64,000 nucleotides of DNA. It comes from Xanthomonas boreopolis. GTDB taxonomy: Bacteria > Pseudomonadota > Gammaproteobacteria > Xanthomonadales > Xanthomonadaceae. Both the position numbers and the translations under genes were made by a program. Where the stretch lies: positions 40,254-104,253 of the forward strand of contig BNBA01000014.1 of the NCBI GenBank assembly GCA_014654535.1. Direction: 5' to 3'. The notes under the pieces were generated by a model. It saw only the letters and a list, made by a program, of their open reading frames with translations, was not told the DNA's origin and made no database searches. Positions 1 to 11,762 of the stretch are shown in pieces (positions within the stretch are counted from its first letter, which is position 1; each line of letters begins with the position of its first letter).

Positions 1-345
1 CGTGGTCAAGGTGCGATCGCCGCCGGCGCCGACCTCGGCGACCCGGCCGGCGATGCGCAGGCGCGTCCCGGCCGCGACGCTGCGATCGGTCACGCCGGTG
101 ACGAACAAGCCGTCGGAAGTGGCGTCGTCGCCATCGCCCGCGTCCTGCACGAACAGTCCGGCCAGGCCCTGGCGGGTGTCGGCGGTCACCACGCCCTCGA
201 TCGTGACCTCGCGGCCATCGAACGGGCTGGTCGCGCCGCGGCCCTGGACCTGCCCGATCGGGATCGCGCCATCGGCGGCGGCGCAGGCGAAGACGGCGGC
301 GTACGACAAGCCGGCCAGGCCGGCGACGAGCGGGCGGAACGGCAT
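1..345 (-). CDS. ExeM/NucH-type extracellular endonuclease, 5' part only
   Basis: The open frame reads leftwards from an ATG at 345 and runs off the window edge without a stop, so only the first 115 residues are visible. They start with a hydrophobic signal-like stretch (about residues 5-24) and continue into a small beta-rich domain with the words GQVQGRG, SPFDGREVTIEGVVTAD and LFVQDAGDGDD. That order is typical of the OB-fold domain at the N-terminus of the ExeM/NucH family of secreted or surface nucleases; the nuclease domain would lie outside the window. The family assignment is by recognition of this N-terminal pattern. A different secreted protein sharing the OB-fold is possible. Confidence 0.7.
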   Translation of the reverse strand, partial: MPFRPLVAGLAGLSYAAVFACAAADGAIPIGQVQGRGATSPFDGREVTIEGVVTADTRQGLAGLFVQDAGDGDDATSDGLFVTGVTDRSVAAGTRLRIAGRVAEVGAGGDRTLTT

Positions 346-421
346 CCGGAACGGACTCCCAGGGACGGAAACGGACGCGCCGCCCTCGGGGCGGCGCGCA
401 GGGTTCCAGCATAGTGCCGGA

Positions 422-940
422 CTATTTCAGGTTGCCGATCATCCAATCGACGGTCGCCTTGACCTGTTCCTCGGTCAGCGCCGGATTGCCGCCCTTGGGC
501 GGCATGATGCCGCCATCGGGCCCGGTGTAGCCCTCGATGGCGTGCTTGTACAGCGTCTCCTTGCCCTGCGCGAGGCGCGCGTCCCAGTGCGAATGGTCCA
601 GCGTCGGGGCCTTGCCCACGCCATTGGTATGGCAGGCGGTGCAGAGGTTGTCGAAGATCGTCTTGCCGTCGGTGGTGCCGCCGTAGGCGACCTGCGAAGC
701 GGCCTTGGCCTGCGCGGCCGCCTGGGCCGCGGCCTGGGCCGCCGCGCCGGTGGCGCCGGCATACACCGCGCCGGAGGGCGCGATGCGTTGCTCGAGGCGC
801 TTGGCCGCGGTCGGCGACACCTCGTCGGGAATGGCTCGTTGCAAGTAAGCCGCCAGGCCGATCAGGCCGAGCGTGATGACGACCAGCAAGCCGATCACCA
901 TCGAGAACTTCTTCAGGAACTCGAGATCGTAATTCCGCAC
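422..940 (-). CDS. Membrane-anchored cytochrome c5 family protein
   Basis: A 172-residue monohaem cytochrome. An uncleaved N-terminal anchor (about residues 12-33) is followed by an Ala/Gln-rich linker (61-85) and a class I cytochrome c domain. The haem-binding CTACH covers residues 100-104, and the Met in GIMPPKGG (about 146) is the likely axial ligand. The domain therefore sits in the periplasm and probably carries electrons between the bc1 complex and a terminal oxidase; that role is inferred from the family. The start is GTG at 940, chosen because GGAGGGAG lies just upstream and the anchor begins there. It is transcribed in the same direction as the nuclease gene, 76 bp upstream of it, but no functional link is evident. 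Confidence 0.88.
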   Translation of the reverse strand: MRNYDLEFLKKFSMVIGLLVVITLGLIGLAAYLQRAIPDEVSPTAAKRLEQRIAPSGAVYAGATGAAAQAAAQAAAQAKAASQVAYGGTTDGKTIFDNLCTACHTNGVGKAPTLDHSHWDARLAQGKETLYKHAIEGYTGPDGGIMPPKGGNPALTEEQVKATVDWMIGNLK

Positions 941-1151
941 GCGCTCCCTCCTGGCTGTGGGTCTGGGACCTTCGCTACGCCGCCGGAGTATAGAGCAGCC
1001 CCCGATTCATCTGCCGAAGCGATCGCACGGAAACCGCGCCGCGCGTGCGCGCCGCGCGTTTTCCACGGGAAATCCCGCCGCCGGCGCGCGGGGGCCTTGC
1101 GGCGCTTTGCGGCACTGCCGCATGGATTCGCCGTTTTGCGGTCCGGTCACA

Positions 1152-1164
1152 AATGAGTATCATT
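1152..1164 (+). promoter_or_regulatory. Fur-like inverted repeat upstream of the iron-type operon
   Basis: AATGA and TCATT form 5-bp arms around GTA, about 50 bp before the DUF4198 start. The core resembles half of a Fur box (AATGATAATCATT-like). The operon behind it contains DUF3649, PepSY and DUF3325 genes that usually go with siderophore uptake, so Fur control fits. The rest of the 941-1214 gap shows no gene. Confidence 0.45.
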
Positions 1165-1214
1165 CCCAACAATCACCCATCTTCCCCCTCCCCGTTTCCG
1201 CAGGAGTCGTCTCC

Positions 1215-1859
1215 ATGAAGCGATCGCTGTTGTCCGCCCTGCTCCTCGCCTCGCTGGCGCTGTCCGCCCAGGCGCACGAAATCTGGATCGAACGCGACGG
1301 CGCCGGCCCTGTGCGGGTCTACTTCGGCGAACCGGCGCAGGAAGTGCTCGACCACGGCGAGGACGAACTGAAGCGCGTGGTCGCGCCGGAGATCTTCGGC
1401 GCGCACGGCAAGGCGGCGGCGGTCGTGCGCAAGGACGACCACCTGGTCGCGCCGCTGCAGGGCGACGGCGATGCCTGGCTGTTCGACGACAAGGTGTTCG
1501 AACCGTGGCAGGGCGAAGGCGGCAAGTACGAGTCGGTCAGCTACTACGCGCGCGCCGGCCGCCAGAGCACCGCGTCGAAGCTGGACTTCGAGCTGGTGCC
1601 CGCCTCCGCCGGCGGCGACGTGCTGACCGTGCTCTACCGCGGCAAGCCGCTGCCGGATGCCGAAGTGACGTTGATCGATCCGCGCAAGTGGACCAAGCAG
1701 CTCAAGTCCGACCCGCAGGGCCGGGTCGCGCTGCCGGCGCTGGCGGAAGGACGCCACATCGCGGTCGTGGCGCACAAGGAACCGGTGCAGCGCCAGATCG
1801 CCGGCAAGCAGGTGGAAACCATCCACCACATCAGCACGCTGACGTTCCTGGCCGAATGA
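1215..1859 (+). CDS. DUF4198-like periplasmic protein, first gene of an iron-type operon
   Basis: A 214-residue protein with a classical signal peptide (cleavage after AQA, about residue 19). The mature part begins HEIWIERD and has a C-terminal beta-sandwich-like segment with GKPLPDAEVTLIDP. This is the layout of DUF4198/NikM-like periplasmic proteins that sit next to metal uptake genes. The ATG at 1215 is preferred over longer in-frame starts because it begins directly with the signal peptide and follows CAGGAG. A Fur-like box lies upstream and the next three genes on the same strand are closely spaced. The ligand cannot be read from sequence; iron is inferred from the neighbours. Confidence 0.72.
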   Translation: MKRSLLSALLLASLALSAQAHEIWIERDGAGPVRVYFGEPAQEVLDHGEDELKRVVAPEIFGAHGKAAAVVRKDDHLVAPLQGDGDAWLFDDKVFEPWQGEGGKYESVSYYARAGRQSTASKLDFELVPASAGGDVLTVLYRGKPLPDAEVTLIDPRKWTKQLKSDPQGRVALPALAEGRHIAVVAHKEPVQRQIAGKQVETIHHISTLTFLAE

Positions 1860-1905
1860 TCCCCGCTGCGGCACCCGCCCCCATGATCGCTGCATCCACC
1901 CGCCG

Positions 1906-2244
1906 ATGACCGGGATCGCGCCCGATGCGCACGCCGCCTCGCCGGCACGGCACCGCCTGCCATGGTTGCGACGGCCGTGGCTGGGCGTGCTCTCGCGCAG
2001 CATCGCGGCGATCGGCGGCGGCTATGCGCTGGCCAGCGCGACCGCGCTGCTGATGGCGCTGGCCCTGCCGATGCCGCGCAGCCAGGCCGTGCTGACCGGG
2101 ATGATGACCGGCATCGTGGTGTGCGCCTGCGCCGCGCTGTGGGCGTTCGCGGTACGCAGCGCCTGGCGGGCCTGGCTCGGCATCGCAGGGCCGGCGGCGC
2201 TGATGTTCGGCATCGCCGCGCTGCTGCGGCACGGTGCGGCATGA
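1906..2244 (+). CDS. DUF3649 small membrane protein (iron uptake associated)
   Basis: A 112-residue protein with a basic, Pro-rich N-terminus and about three membrane segments (roughly residues 27-50, 58-82 and 88-107). It matches the DUF3649 type by size, topology and position directly before a PepSY membrane protein. In related bacteria this set accompanies TonB-dependent siderophore receptors and is thought to help reduce or release iron at the inner membrane; no such receptor lies in this window. Its stop codon overlaps an ATG at 2241 (ATGA), where the 69-bp repeat array begins. Confidence 0.72.
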   Translation: MTGIAPDAHAASPARHRLPWLRRPWLGVLSRSIAAIGGGYALASATALLMALALPMPRSQAVLTGMMTGIVVCACAALWAFAVRSAWRAWLGIAGPAALMFGIAALLRHGAA

Positions 2245-2725
2245 AAGCACGGCAGGACGGCCGTTCCGCACGGCGGAGCCACCCGCAGGGTGGCGCACAG
2301 GGATGTGCCATGACAAAACGGCAGGACGGCCGTTTTGCACGGCGGAGCCGCCCGCAGGGTGGCGCACAGGGATATGCCATGACAAAACGGCAGGACGGCC
2401 GTTTTGCACGGCGAAGCCACCCGCAGGGTGGCGCACAGGGATGCGCCATGACAAAACGGCAGGACAGCCGTTTTGCACGGCGGAGCCGCCCGCAGGGTGG
2501 CGCACAGGGATGCGCCATGACAAAACGGCAGGACGGCCGTTTTGCACGGCGGAGCCGCCCGCAGGGTGGCACACAGGGATGCGCCATGACAAAACGGCAG
2601 GACGGCCGTTCCGCACGGCGAAGCCACCCGCAGGGTGGCGCACAGGGATGTGCCATGACAAAACGGCAGGACGGCCGTTTTGCACGGCGGAGCCGCCCGC
2701 AGGGTGGCGCACAGGGATGTGCGCC
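2241..2725 (+). repeat. Seven tandem 69-bp repeats at a start/stop junction
   Basis: Units start at 2241, 2310, 2379, 2448, 2517, 2586 and 2655. Six are exactly 69 bp; the last carries two extra bases before the PepSY start. Every unit begins with ATG and ends with CAGGGATGTGCC-like sequence. Each holds two hairpins: AAAACGGC pairing with GCCGTTTT, and GCCACCC pairing with GGGTGGC around GCA (some copies have GCCGCCC instead). Unit 1 diverges at its 5' end. The copies differ by only a few substitutions, so the expansion is recent or kept homogeneous. The array lies exactly between the DUF3649 stop and the PepSY start. It is not a CRISPR: there are no spacers. Confidence 0.95.
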
Positions 2726-2729
2726 ATGA
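2241..2729 (+). CDS. Possible repeat-encoded peptide across the 69-bp array
   Basis: Because the unit length is a multiple of three, an ATG-started frame stays open through all seven copies and gives 162 residues. These are seven 23-residue blocks, each starting MTKRQDGR (MKARQDGR in the first) and ending PQGGAQGCA: basic, Gly/Gln-rich, no membrane segment. Its ATG overlaps the DUF3649 stop (ATGA at 2241) and its TGA overlaps the PepSY ATG (ATGA at 2726), so the frame would couple translation across the array. Each internal ATG follows CAGGGAT and could also start translation. Another frame, in phase with PepSY, is open too, so real expression is uncertain. No homologue is recognised. Confidence 0.35.
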   Translation: MKARQDGRSARRSHPQGGAQGCAMTKRQDGRFARRSRPQGGAQGYAMTKRQDGRFARRSHPQGGAQGCAMTKRQDSRFARRSRPQGGAQGCAMTKRQDGRFARRSRPQGGTQGCAMTKRQDGRSARRSHPQGGAQGCAMTKRQDGRFARRSRPQGGAQGCAP

Positions 2730-4351
2730 AACAAAGCTTCCGCCAATCGATGGCCTGGCTGCACACCTGGACCGGCCTGCTGGTCGGCTGGGTGCTGCTG
2801 CTGATCTTCATGGGCGGCACCGCCAGCTACTACCGGCAGGAGATCAGCCGCTGGATGCGGCCGGAACTGCCGGCCACGCAGGTCGACGCCGCCACTGCGC
2901 TGCGCAGCGCCGAGCGCTACCTGCGCACGCATGCGGCCGACGCGCAAGGCTGGAACATCACGCTGCCGACGCCGCGCGACCCGGTGCTCGCGATGTACTG
3001 GATCAATCCGCCGCCGGACGCCGATGCGCCGGCGCGCCCGGGGTTCGGCAGCGCCACGGTCGATCCGTCCACCGGCGAGGCGATCCGGGCGCGCGAGACC
3101 ATGGGCGGCGATTTCTTCTACCGCCTGCATTTCGACCTGCACTACATCCCGTACACCTGGGCACGCTACATCGTCGGGTTCTGCGCGATGTTCATGCTGG
3201 TGGCGATCGTCAGCGGCGTGATCACGCACAAGAAGATCTTCAAGGACTTCTTCACCTTCCGCCCCGGCAAGGGCCAGCGCTCGTGGCTGGACTTCCACAA
3301 CGTCAGCGCGGTGCTGGCGCTGCCGTACCACGCGATGATCACCTACACCGGCATCGTCACCCTGATCTTCATGTACCTGCCGTGGGGCGCCACCGCGACC
3401 TACCCGGAAGGCGAGGCGCGCTTCTACGACGAAGCGCTCAACCGCCTGGCCGACACCCGCGAGGCGGCCGGCGTGCCGGCGGCGATGCTGCCGCTGGAAC
3501 GCTTCCTGCAGACCGCGCGCCAGCAATGGCCTGCCGGCGGCGAGGTCGCCAGCGTGTTCGTCAGCCATCCCGGCGATGCGCACGCGAGCGTGGCGCTGGT
3601 CCAGCGCACGCGCTCGATCTCGATCGACGCGCCGTCGCTGCTGGTAGACGGCACCACCGGGCAATTGCTCCGCCGCAGCGGCGACCCGGGCGGCGCCACC
3701 CGGACGCGCGGGGTGATGTACGGCCTGCACATGGCCGAGTTCGCGCAACCGCTGCTGCGCCTGCTGTTCTTCGGCTCGGGCCTGCTCGGCTGCCTGATGG
3801 TCGCCAGCGGCGTGGTGCTGTGGGCGGTGAAAGAACGCCCCAAGCACCAGAAGGCCGGGCGCATCGGCTTCGGGCTGCGGCTGGTGGATTCGCTCAACAT
3901 CGGCGCGGTGGCCGGCCTGCCGATCGCGTTCGCCAGCTATTTCTGGGCCAACCGGCTGGTGCCGGTCGGCATCGCCGGCCGCGCCGAGGTCGAGGTGGCG
4001 GTGTTCTTCTGGGCGTGGGCGGCTGCGTTGGTGGCCGCGTTCGCATGGCCCAGGCGCCCGATGTGGTCGTGGCAGCTGTACCTGGGCGGCGCCCTGTTCG
4101 CGGGCGTGCCGGTGGTCAATGCGTTGACCACCCATGTCCATCTCGGCGCCACCCTGCCTGCCGGCGACTGGGCGCTGGCCGGCGTGGACCTGGCCACCCT
4201 GTTCCTCGGCATCTGCCTGGGCGTGGCCGGCTGGCGCATGCAGCGTTGGCGGCCGCCGCTGTCGGCGGCGGAACGGCGCGCCAAGGCCGGCAACGGCGCC
4301 GCCCGCCCGGCCGGAGCCGCGCTTCCGCCCGTGCAGGAGGGTGCCTCGTGA
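2726..4351 (+). CDS. PepSY-associated TM helix protein (iron operon)
   Basis: A 541-residue inner-membrane protein of the PepSY_TM family. The first helix follows RQSMAWLHTWTGLL (about residues 12-34), then come a periplasmic PepSY region, a helix pair around 150-220 with HNVSAVLALPYH and YTGIV, a second periplasmic part with GGEVASVFVSHPGD, and several C-terminal helices from about 345 to 530. Family members sit with siderophore receptors and are proposed to reduce or strip ferric siderophores; this is family knowledge, not proven. The ATG at 2726 is preferred over in-frame extensions through the repeats because the family begins with this helix. Its stop overlaps the GTG of the DUF3325 gene. 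Confidence 0.85.
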   Translation: MKQSFRQSMAWLHTWTGLLVGWVLLLIFMGGTASYYRQEISRWMRPELPATQVDAATALRSAERYLRTHAADAQGWNITLPTPRDPVLAMYWINPPPDADAPARPGFGSATVDPSTGEAIRARETMGGDFFYRLHFDLHYIPYTWARYIVGFCAMFMLVAIVSGVITHKKIFKDFFTFRPGKGQRSWLDFHNVSAVLALPYHAMITYTGIVTLIFMYLPWGATATYPEGEARFYDEALNRLADTREAAGVPAAMLPLERFLQTARQQWPAGGEVASVFVSHPGDAHASVALVQRTRSISIDAPSLLVDGTTGQLLRRSGDPGGATRTRGVMYGLHMAEFAQPLLRLLFFGSGLLGCLMVASGVVLWAVKERPKHQKAGRIGFGLRLVDSLNIGAVAGLPIAFASYFWANRLVPVGIAGRAEVEVAVFFWAWAAALVAAFAWPRRPMWSWQLYLGGALFAGVPVVNALTTHVHLGATLPAGDWALAGVDLATLFLGICLGVAGWRMQRWRPPLSAAERRAKAGNGAARPAGAALPPVQEGAS

Positions 4352-4680
4352 TCTGGCTGGCGCTCGCGCTCAGCTATTCCGGCTTCGCCGCGCTGTGCCT
4401 GGCGATGGAGAAGCACCAGCTCGAGCTGTACGGCAAGGACCGCGCCGGCCCGCGCCGGATGCGCGCGCTGCGGGCGGCGGGCTGGCTGCTGCTGTCGGTG
4501 GCGTTCGCGCTGTGCGTGGTCGCGCGCGGCTGGGCGGTCGGCACGGTGCAATGGCTCGGTGCGCTCACCGCCGGTGCCGCCGTGCTGGCGCTGTGGCTGC
4601 TGCCGTACCGGCCGCGCGCGATCGTTCCCGCCGCCCTCGCCGCGCCGGCCGTGGGCATGCTGCTGGCGCTGCTGGCGTAG
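4348..4680 (+). CDS. DUF3325 small membrane protein (iron operon)
   Basis: A 110-residue protein with three predicted membrane segments. The first is followed by ALCLAMEKHQLELYGKD, characteristic of the DUF3325 proteins that close PepSY operons. GTG at 4348 overlaps the PepSY stop (GTGA), and GTGCAGGAGGGTG supplies a Shine-Dalgarno sequence, so the start is well supported. It probably acts with the PepSY protein in the inner membrane. The gene ends 17 bp before the convergent TetR gene and no strong terminator was seen between them. Confidence 0.78.
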   Translation: MIWLALALSYSGFAALCLAMEKHQLELYGKDRAGPRRMRALRAAGWLLLSVAFALCVVARGWAVGTVQWLGALTAGAAVLALWLLPYRPRAIVPAALAAPAVGMLLALLA

Positions 4681-4697
4681 AACGCGGCTCGCCGGCG

Positions 4698-5336
4698 CTA
4701 GGCCTTGGGCCTGGCCGGCTTCTTCCGTCCTTCCCTGGCGCCGACCGCGCGCAGGCAGAACCCGCAGATCGCTTCCACCAACTGCTCGCCGTCGCGCGGC
4801 GTGCGCGTGGGCGCGGTCGGCCCGACCAGCGCCTCGGTGAACGCGCCGACGATGCAGGCGGCGCCGGCATCCAGGTCCTGCTCGGGAAACTCGCCCGAGG
4901 CGACGCCGGCCGCCAGCAGGTCGCGGAACACGTCGCCGAACAGCTTGCGGCCACGGATGCGCTCGGCCTCGACCTCCGGCTCGGTCGGTTCGGCGATGAA
5001 CGCGTAGGCCAGGCCAGGCCCGGCCAGCGCGCGCCGCACGAACGACTCGATCGCCTGGCGCAGCCGCGAGGCCGCGGTGCCCTCGCCTTCGGCGATCGCG
5101 CGCAGCAGCGCCACCTCGTGCGCCACCGCCTCGTTGAGCACCTCGACGAACAGTTCCGCCTTGGACGGGAAGTAGCGGTAGATCTGCCCGGTGGAGACCC
5201 CGGCCGCGGCCGCGACCGCGGTCACCGGCGCATTGCGATAGCCGCCGCCGGCGACCAGCCGGCGCGCCGCCAGCAGGATGCGCTCGCGGTTGCCGGCCAG
5301 GCGCTCTTCCATCAAGGGGGAGCGTTTGTAGGCCAT
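4698..5336 (-). CDS. TetR-family regulator of the liu genes
   Basis: A 212-residue TetR regulator. The N-terminal helix-turn-helix lies at about residues 18-62 and includes VTAVAAAAGVSTGQIYRYFPSKAELF; the rest is a helical ligand and dimer domain. It is divergent from liuA, with 137 bp between, and two inverted repeats of the TGAA/TTCA kind lie just upstream of its own start. This layout suggests that it represses itself and the isovalerate/leucine catabolic genes and is released by an acyl-CoA, as with other TetR regulators of acyl-CoA genes. The effector is not visible from sequence. ATG at 5336 is the natural start. Confidence 0.85.
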   Translation of the reverse strand: MAYKRSPLMEERLAGNRERILLAARRLVAGGGYRNAPVTAVAAAAGVSTGQIYRYFPSKAELFVEVLNEAVAHEVALLRAIAEGEGTAASRLRQAIESFVRRALAGPGLAYAFIAEPTEPEVEAERIRGRKLFGDVFRDLLAAGVASGEFPEQDLDAGAACIVGAFTEALVGPTAPTRTPRDGEQLVEAICGFCLRAVGAREGRKKPARPKA

Positions 5337-5373
5337 TGAATGATTCTACATTCATTTTTTGAATTCGTGTTCA
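5337..5373. promoter_or_regulatory. Paired inverted repeats, likely TetR operator
   Basis: TGAATG and CATTCA are arms around six bases at 5337-5354. A second site, TGAATTCGTGTTCA, follows at 5360-5373. Both lie in an AT-rich patch between the divergent TetR and liuA genes; the first directly abuts the TetR start. Spacing and symmetry fit a TetR dimer. Confidence 0.6.
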
Positions 5374-5473
5374 CTTTTTTGCCGGATCCGGGTAGGCTGC
5401 GCCGAAACGCCCGTGCCGGCGGTCCGTACCGCCACCCCCACCCGGAGCGTCCCGTCCCTCGCGGAGCCGCCCC

Positions 5474-6637
5474 ATGCATGTGCCAGCCCTGAACTTCGAC
5501 CTGGGCGAAGAGATCGACCTGCTGCGCGAGAGCGTGGCCACCTTCGCCGCGCGCGAGATCGCGCCGCGCGCGGCGAAAGCCGACCACGACAACGTGTTCC
5601 CTTCCGAACTCTGGCGCCTGCTCGGCGAACAGGGCCTGCTCGGGATGACCGTCGAGGAGGAGTACGGCGGCAGCGGCATGGGCTACCTGGCGCACGTGGT
5701 GGCGATGGAGGAAATCTCGCGCGCCAGCGGCGCGATCGGGCTCTCCTACGGCGCGCATTCGAACCTATGCGTGAACCAGCTGCGCAAGAACGGCACCGCC
5801 GAGCAGAAGCGCCGCTACCTGCCGCGCCTGTGCAGCGGCGAGCATGTCGGCGCACTGGCGATGAGCGAACCCGGCGCCGGCTCGGACGTGGTGTCGATGA
5901 AGCTGCGCGCCGACCGCCATGGCGACCGCTTCGTGCTCAACGGCAACAAGATGTGGATCACCAACGGCCCCGATGCCGACGTGCTGGTGGTCTACGCCAA
6001 GACCGATCCGCACGGCGGCGCGCGCGGCATCACCGCCTTCGTCGTCGAGAAGGGATTCAAGGGCTTCTCGACCGCGCAGAAGCTCGACAAGCTCGGCATG
6101 CGCGGGTCCAACACCTGCGAGCTGGTGTTCGAGGACTGCGAGGTGCCGGCCGGGAACGTGCTCGGCGAGGTCGGCGGCGGCGTGCGCGTGCTGATGTCGG
6201 GGCTGGACTACGAGCGCGTGGTGCTGGCCGGCGGCCCGCTCGGGCTGATGGCGGCCGCGCTCGACGTGGTGCTGCCCTACGTGCACGAGCGCCGCCAGTT
6301 CGACGCGCCGATCGGCAGCTTCCAGCTGATCCAGGCCAAGCTCGCCGACCTGTACGTCGGCCTCAACGCCTGCCGCGCCTACGTCTATGCGGTGGCGCGC
6401 GCCTGCGACGCCGGCCACACCACCCGCCGCGACGCCGCCGGCGCGATCCTCTACGCCGCCGAGAAGGCGACCTGGGCCACCGGCCAGGCGATCCAGATCC
6501 TCGGCGGCAACGGCTACATCAACGAATACCCCACCGGCCGGCTGTGGCGCGACGCCAAGCTCTACGAGATCGGCGCCGGCACCTCGGAGATCCGTCGCAT
6601 GCTGATCGGCCGCGAGCTGTTCGAACGAACAGGTTGA
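5474..6637 (+). CDS. liuA: Isovaleryl-CoA dehydrogenase
   Basis: A 387-residue FAD acyl-CoA dehydrogenase that converts isovaleryl-CoA to 3-methylcrotonyl-CoA in leucine breakdown. The three-domain layout is complete: an N-terminal helical part, the beta domain with [13 protein letters not shown] (127-139) and KMWITNG (159-165), and the C-terminal helices. The catalytic Glu is in [12 protein letters not shown] (about 247); its place in that loop is the hallmark of isovaleryl-CoA dehydrogenases, since most short-chain enzymes have the base nearer the C-terminus. FAD-contact words [13 protein letters not shown] and [10 protein letters not shown] are present. It is followed by liuB and liuD on the same strand. 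Confidence 0.93.
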   Translation: MHVPALNFDLGEEIDLLRESVATFAAREIAPRAAKADHDNVFPSELWRLLGEQGLLGMTVEEEYGGSGMGYLAHVVAMEEISRASGAIGLSYGAHSNLCVNQLRKNGTAEQKRRYLPRLCSGEHVGALAMSEPGAGSDVVSMKLRADRHGDRFVLNGNKMWITNGPDADVLVVYAKTDPHGGARGITAFVVEKGFKGFSTAQKLDKLGMRGSNTCELVFEDCEVPAGNVLGEVGGGVRVLMSGLDYERVVLAGGPLGLMAAALDVVLPYVHERRQFDAPIGSFQLIQAKLADLYVGLNACRAYVYAVARACDAGHTTRRDAAGAILYAAEKATWATGQAIQILGGNGYINEYPTGRLWRDAKLYEIGAGTSEIRRMLIGRELFERTG

Positions 6638-6639
6638 AG

Positions 6640-6830
6640 CCCCCTCCCACCGGGGCGAGGGGCACGGCCGACGCGCGTGCCCCTGGGCGCCCACGCCGCT
6701 GGCGCGGGTCGGGGTGAGGATACGAGGGCGAACCCCCTGGCAATGTCCGAACAGCAAGAGGCTTCGCCCGTACCCATCCGCCCCTCCGGGGCACCTTCTC
6801 CCATAAGGAGAAGGGAAAGCGAAAAGCTCT
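6640..6830. repeat. Degenerate intergenic repeat in the liuA-liuB spacer
   Basis: The 213-bp spacer holds GC-rich sequence of the kind seen between many xanthomonad genes: a CCCCTCCCACCGGGGCGAGGGG segment near 6641 and a CTTCTCCCATAAGGAGAAGG hairpin near 6791-6810. No coding potential is convincing here, although the liuB frame stays open into it. It may affect expression of liuB relative to liuA. Confidence 0.45.
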
Positions 6831-6850
6831 CATCTCCAAGGATTCCCGCC

Positions 6851-8461
<1,611 letters not shown>

Positions 8462-8476
8462 CGCATCGGAGCGACC

Positions 8477-10474
<1,998 letters not shown>

Positions 10475-10483
10475 CGGCCGCGC

Positions 10484-11644
10484 TCAGGTCGCCGCCTGCA
10501 TCCAGACCTTGCCCGCGGGATCGAATTCCGGCACCTGCATCCGCTGGCTCCGCCAGCCGAACCCGCAGGCGGCGATGGGACTTTCCTGCGCGGGGTCCAT
10601 GCCCAGGTCCGCTTCGACGTCCATTTCGTTGATGGCCGCCGTCACGAAGGCCCCCAACCCGAGGTCGTGGGCGCTGAGGTAGAGCGCCTGCGAAATGTGG
10701 CCCGTTTCCAGCACCAAGGCGCGGTAAGCCTTGGCGTGCTGCCGGTACTTCCAGAAGCTCCTGGCGAAGCGCGCCGCGAGGATGACCAGCACCGGCGCGT
10801 CCGCGAACCAATGCTGGCCGGAAAGCCAGCGGCGCGCGAGCGACTCCAGCGAGCCGGGCGGCGCCTGCAAGGGCTCCAGCGCATGGTCGACGGGGTGATA
10901 GTGGTACAGCCCGGGCGAAACGCCGTCCACGCGCTGTACCAGCAGGTACGTGCCGATGGGATGCAGCCCGCCTCCCGAAGCGACGTTCTTCTTCAGGAAG
11001 GTGATGTCCTCGCGCTCGAGCGAGGCTTGCGCCATCACCACCCGTTGCAGCATCAACGCGAACGTCTCCCGCGAAAGCGCGCGCGCGCCGTCGAAGTTGC
11101 GGCAGGTACTGCGGGCGGCCCAATGCCGGTCCAGCGCGTCGTGCGCCGCATGCGGCAGGCGGAGGCGCCTCTCGCCGGGCACGCGCTCGGCCACGGCTGG
11201 CGGCGGCGTGCCCAGCCTGCGGCGCAGGCCGGCGATGTCGGTCATGCCGGCGGCCTCCATGGAGGCGACGCTGTCCAGGCCCCGCCAACGGCCATGCCGA
11301 TGCGCCAATGCGGCCAACGGCCACCAGTGCGCGGTCCTTACCGCTTCGTCCCGGGAGCGGAAGCGATCATCGGGACGGTCGCTTATGAGCAGTCCCCGGT
11401 CCAGCATCCGCCCGGCCAGTTCGCCCGGCAGCGTGCCGGCCTCGATCCATTCCTGGCTCGAGATCGAGCCCAGCGCTTCGCGTTGTTCTCCATCGATCTC
11501 GACGGCTTCGTCCAGATGCGCCGCGTAGGCCATCCATCGCATCCGCCGCGCCAGTCCGGCGCCGCCCGCCAGCAACGAGCCGAGATCGAACGACGCCTCC
11601 TCGCGCGGCTCGACCATGACGATGGCGCAACGGCGGACGAGCAT
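10484..11644 (-). CDS. Putative peptide maturation dehydrogenase (SagB-like flavoprotein)
   Basis: A 386-residue protein of the SagB/nitroreductase fold. The N-terminal ~150 residues (RRCAIVMVEPREE, SLLAGGAGLARRMRWMAYA) are specific to this family. The C-terminal flavin domain shows ARSTCRNFDGARALSRETFALMLQRVV, SGGGLHPIGTYLLVQRVDGVSPGLYHYHP, and LETGHISQALYLSAHDLGLGAFVTAAINE. SagB-type enzymes use FMN to oxidise azolines to azoles in peptides. Here no cyclodehydratase is nearby, so the reaction is unknown. The gene is divergent from an NHLP-like precursor gene, the arrangement of the TIGR04509/TIGR04511 pair. ATG at 11644 follows GGTGAAAGA. Confidence 0.82.
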   Translation of the reverse strand: MLVRRCAIVMVEPREEASFDLGSLLAGGAGLARRMRWMAYAAHLDEAVEIDGEQREALGSISSQEWIEAGTLPGELAGRMLDRGLLISDRPDDRFRSRDEAVRTAHWWPLAALAHRHGRWRGLDSVASMEAAGMTDIAGLRRRLGTPPPAVAERVPGERRLRLPHAAHDALDRHWAARSTCRNFDGARALSRETFALMLQRVVMAQASLEREDITFLKKNVASGGGLHPIGTYLLVQRVDGVSPGLYHYHPVDHALEPLQAPPGSLESLARRWLSGQHWFADAPVLVILAARFARSFWKYRQHAKAYRALVLETGHISQALYLSAHDLGLGAFVTAAINEMDVEADLGMDPAQESPIAACGFGWRSQRMQVPEFDPAGKVWMQAAT

Positions 11645-11762
11645 TCTTTCACCGGACTCGGTTACATTGGGCGCGGGGATTATCCATCGAAAGATGTTCT
11701 CGTCGCACGAGACGCATCGCGAAGCGATGTCCGCCTTTCATCCATCCACACTGGGGCAAACC

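Noticed and set aside
2241..2725. CRISPR-like appearance of the 69-bp array
   Set aside because: Units abut directly with no unique spacers, and there are no cas genes nearby.
1634..4141. Long minus-strand frame opposite the PepSY gene and the 69-bp repeats
   Set aside because: It stays open only because the repeat length is a multiple of three and the GC content is high; PepSY on the other strand is well conserved.
6677..6850. In-frame upstream extension of liuB
   Set aside because: Not conserved and made of intergenic repeat; GTG at 6851 gives the family start and length.
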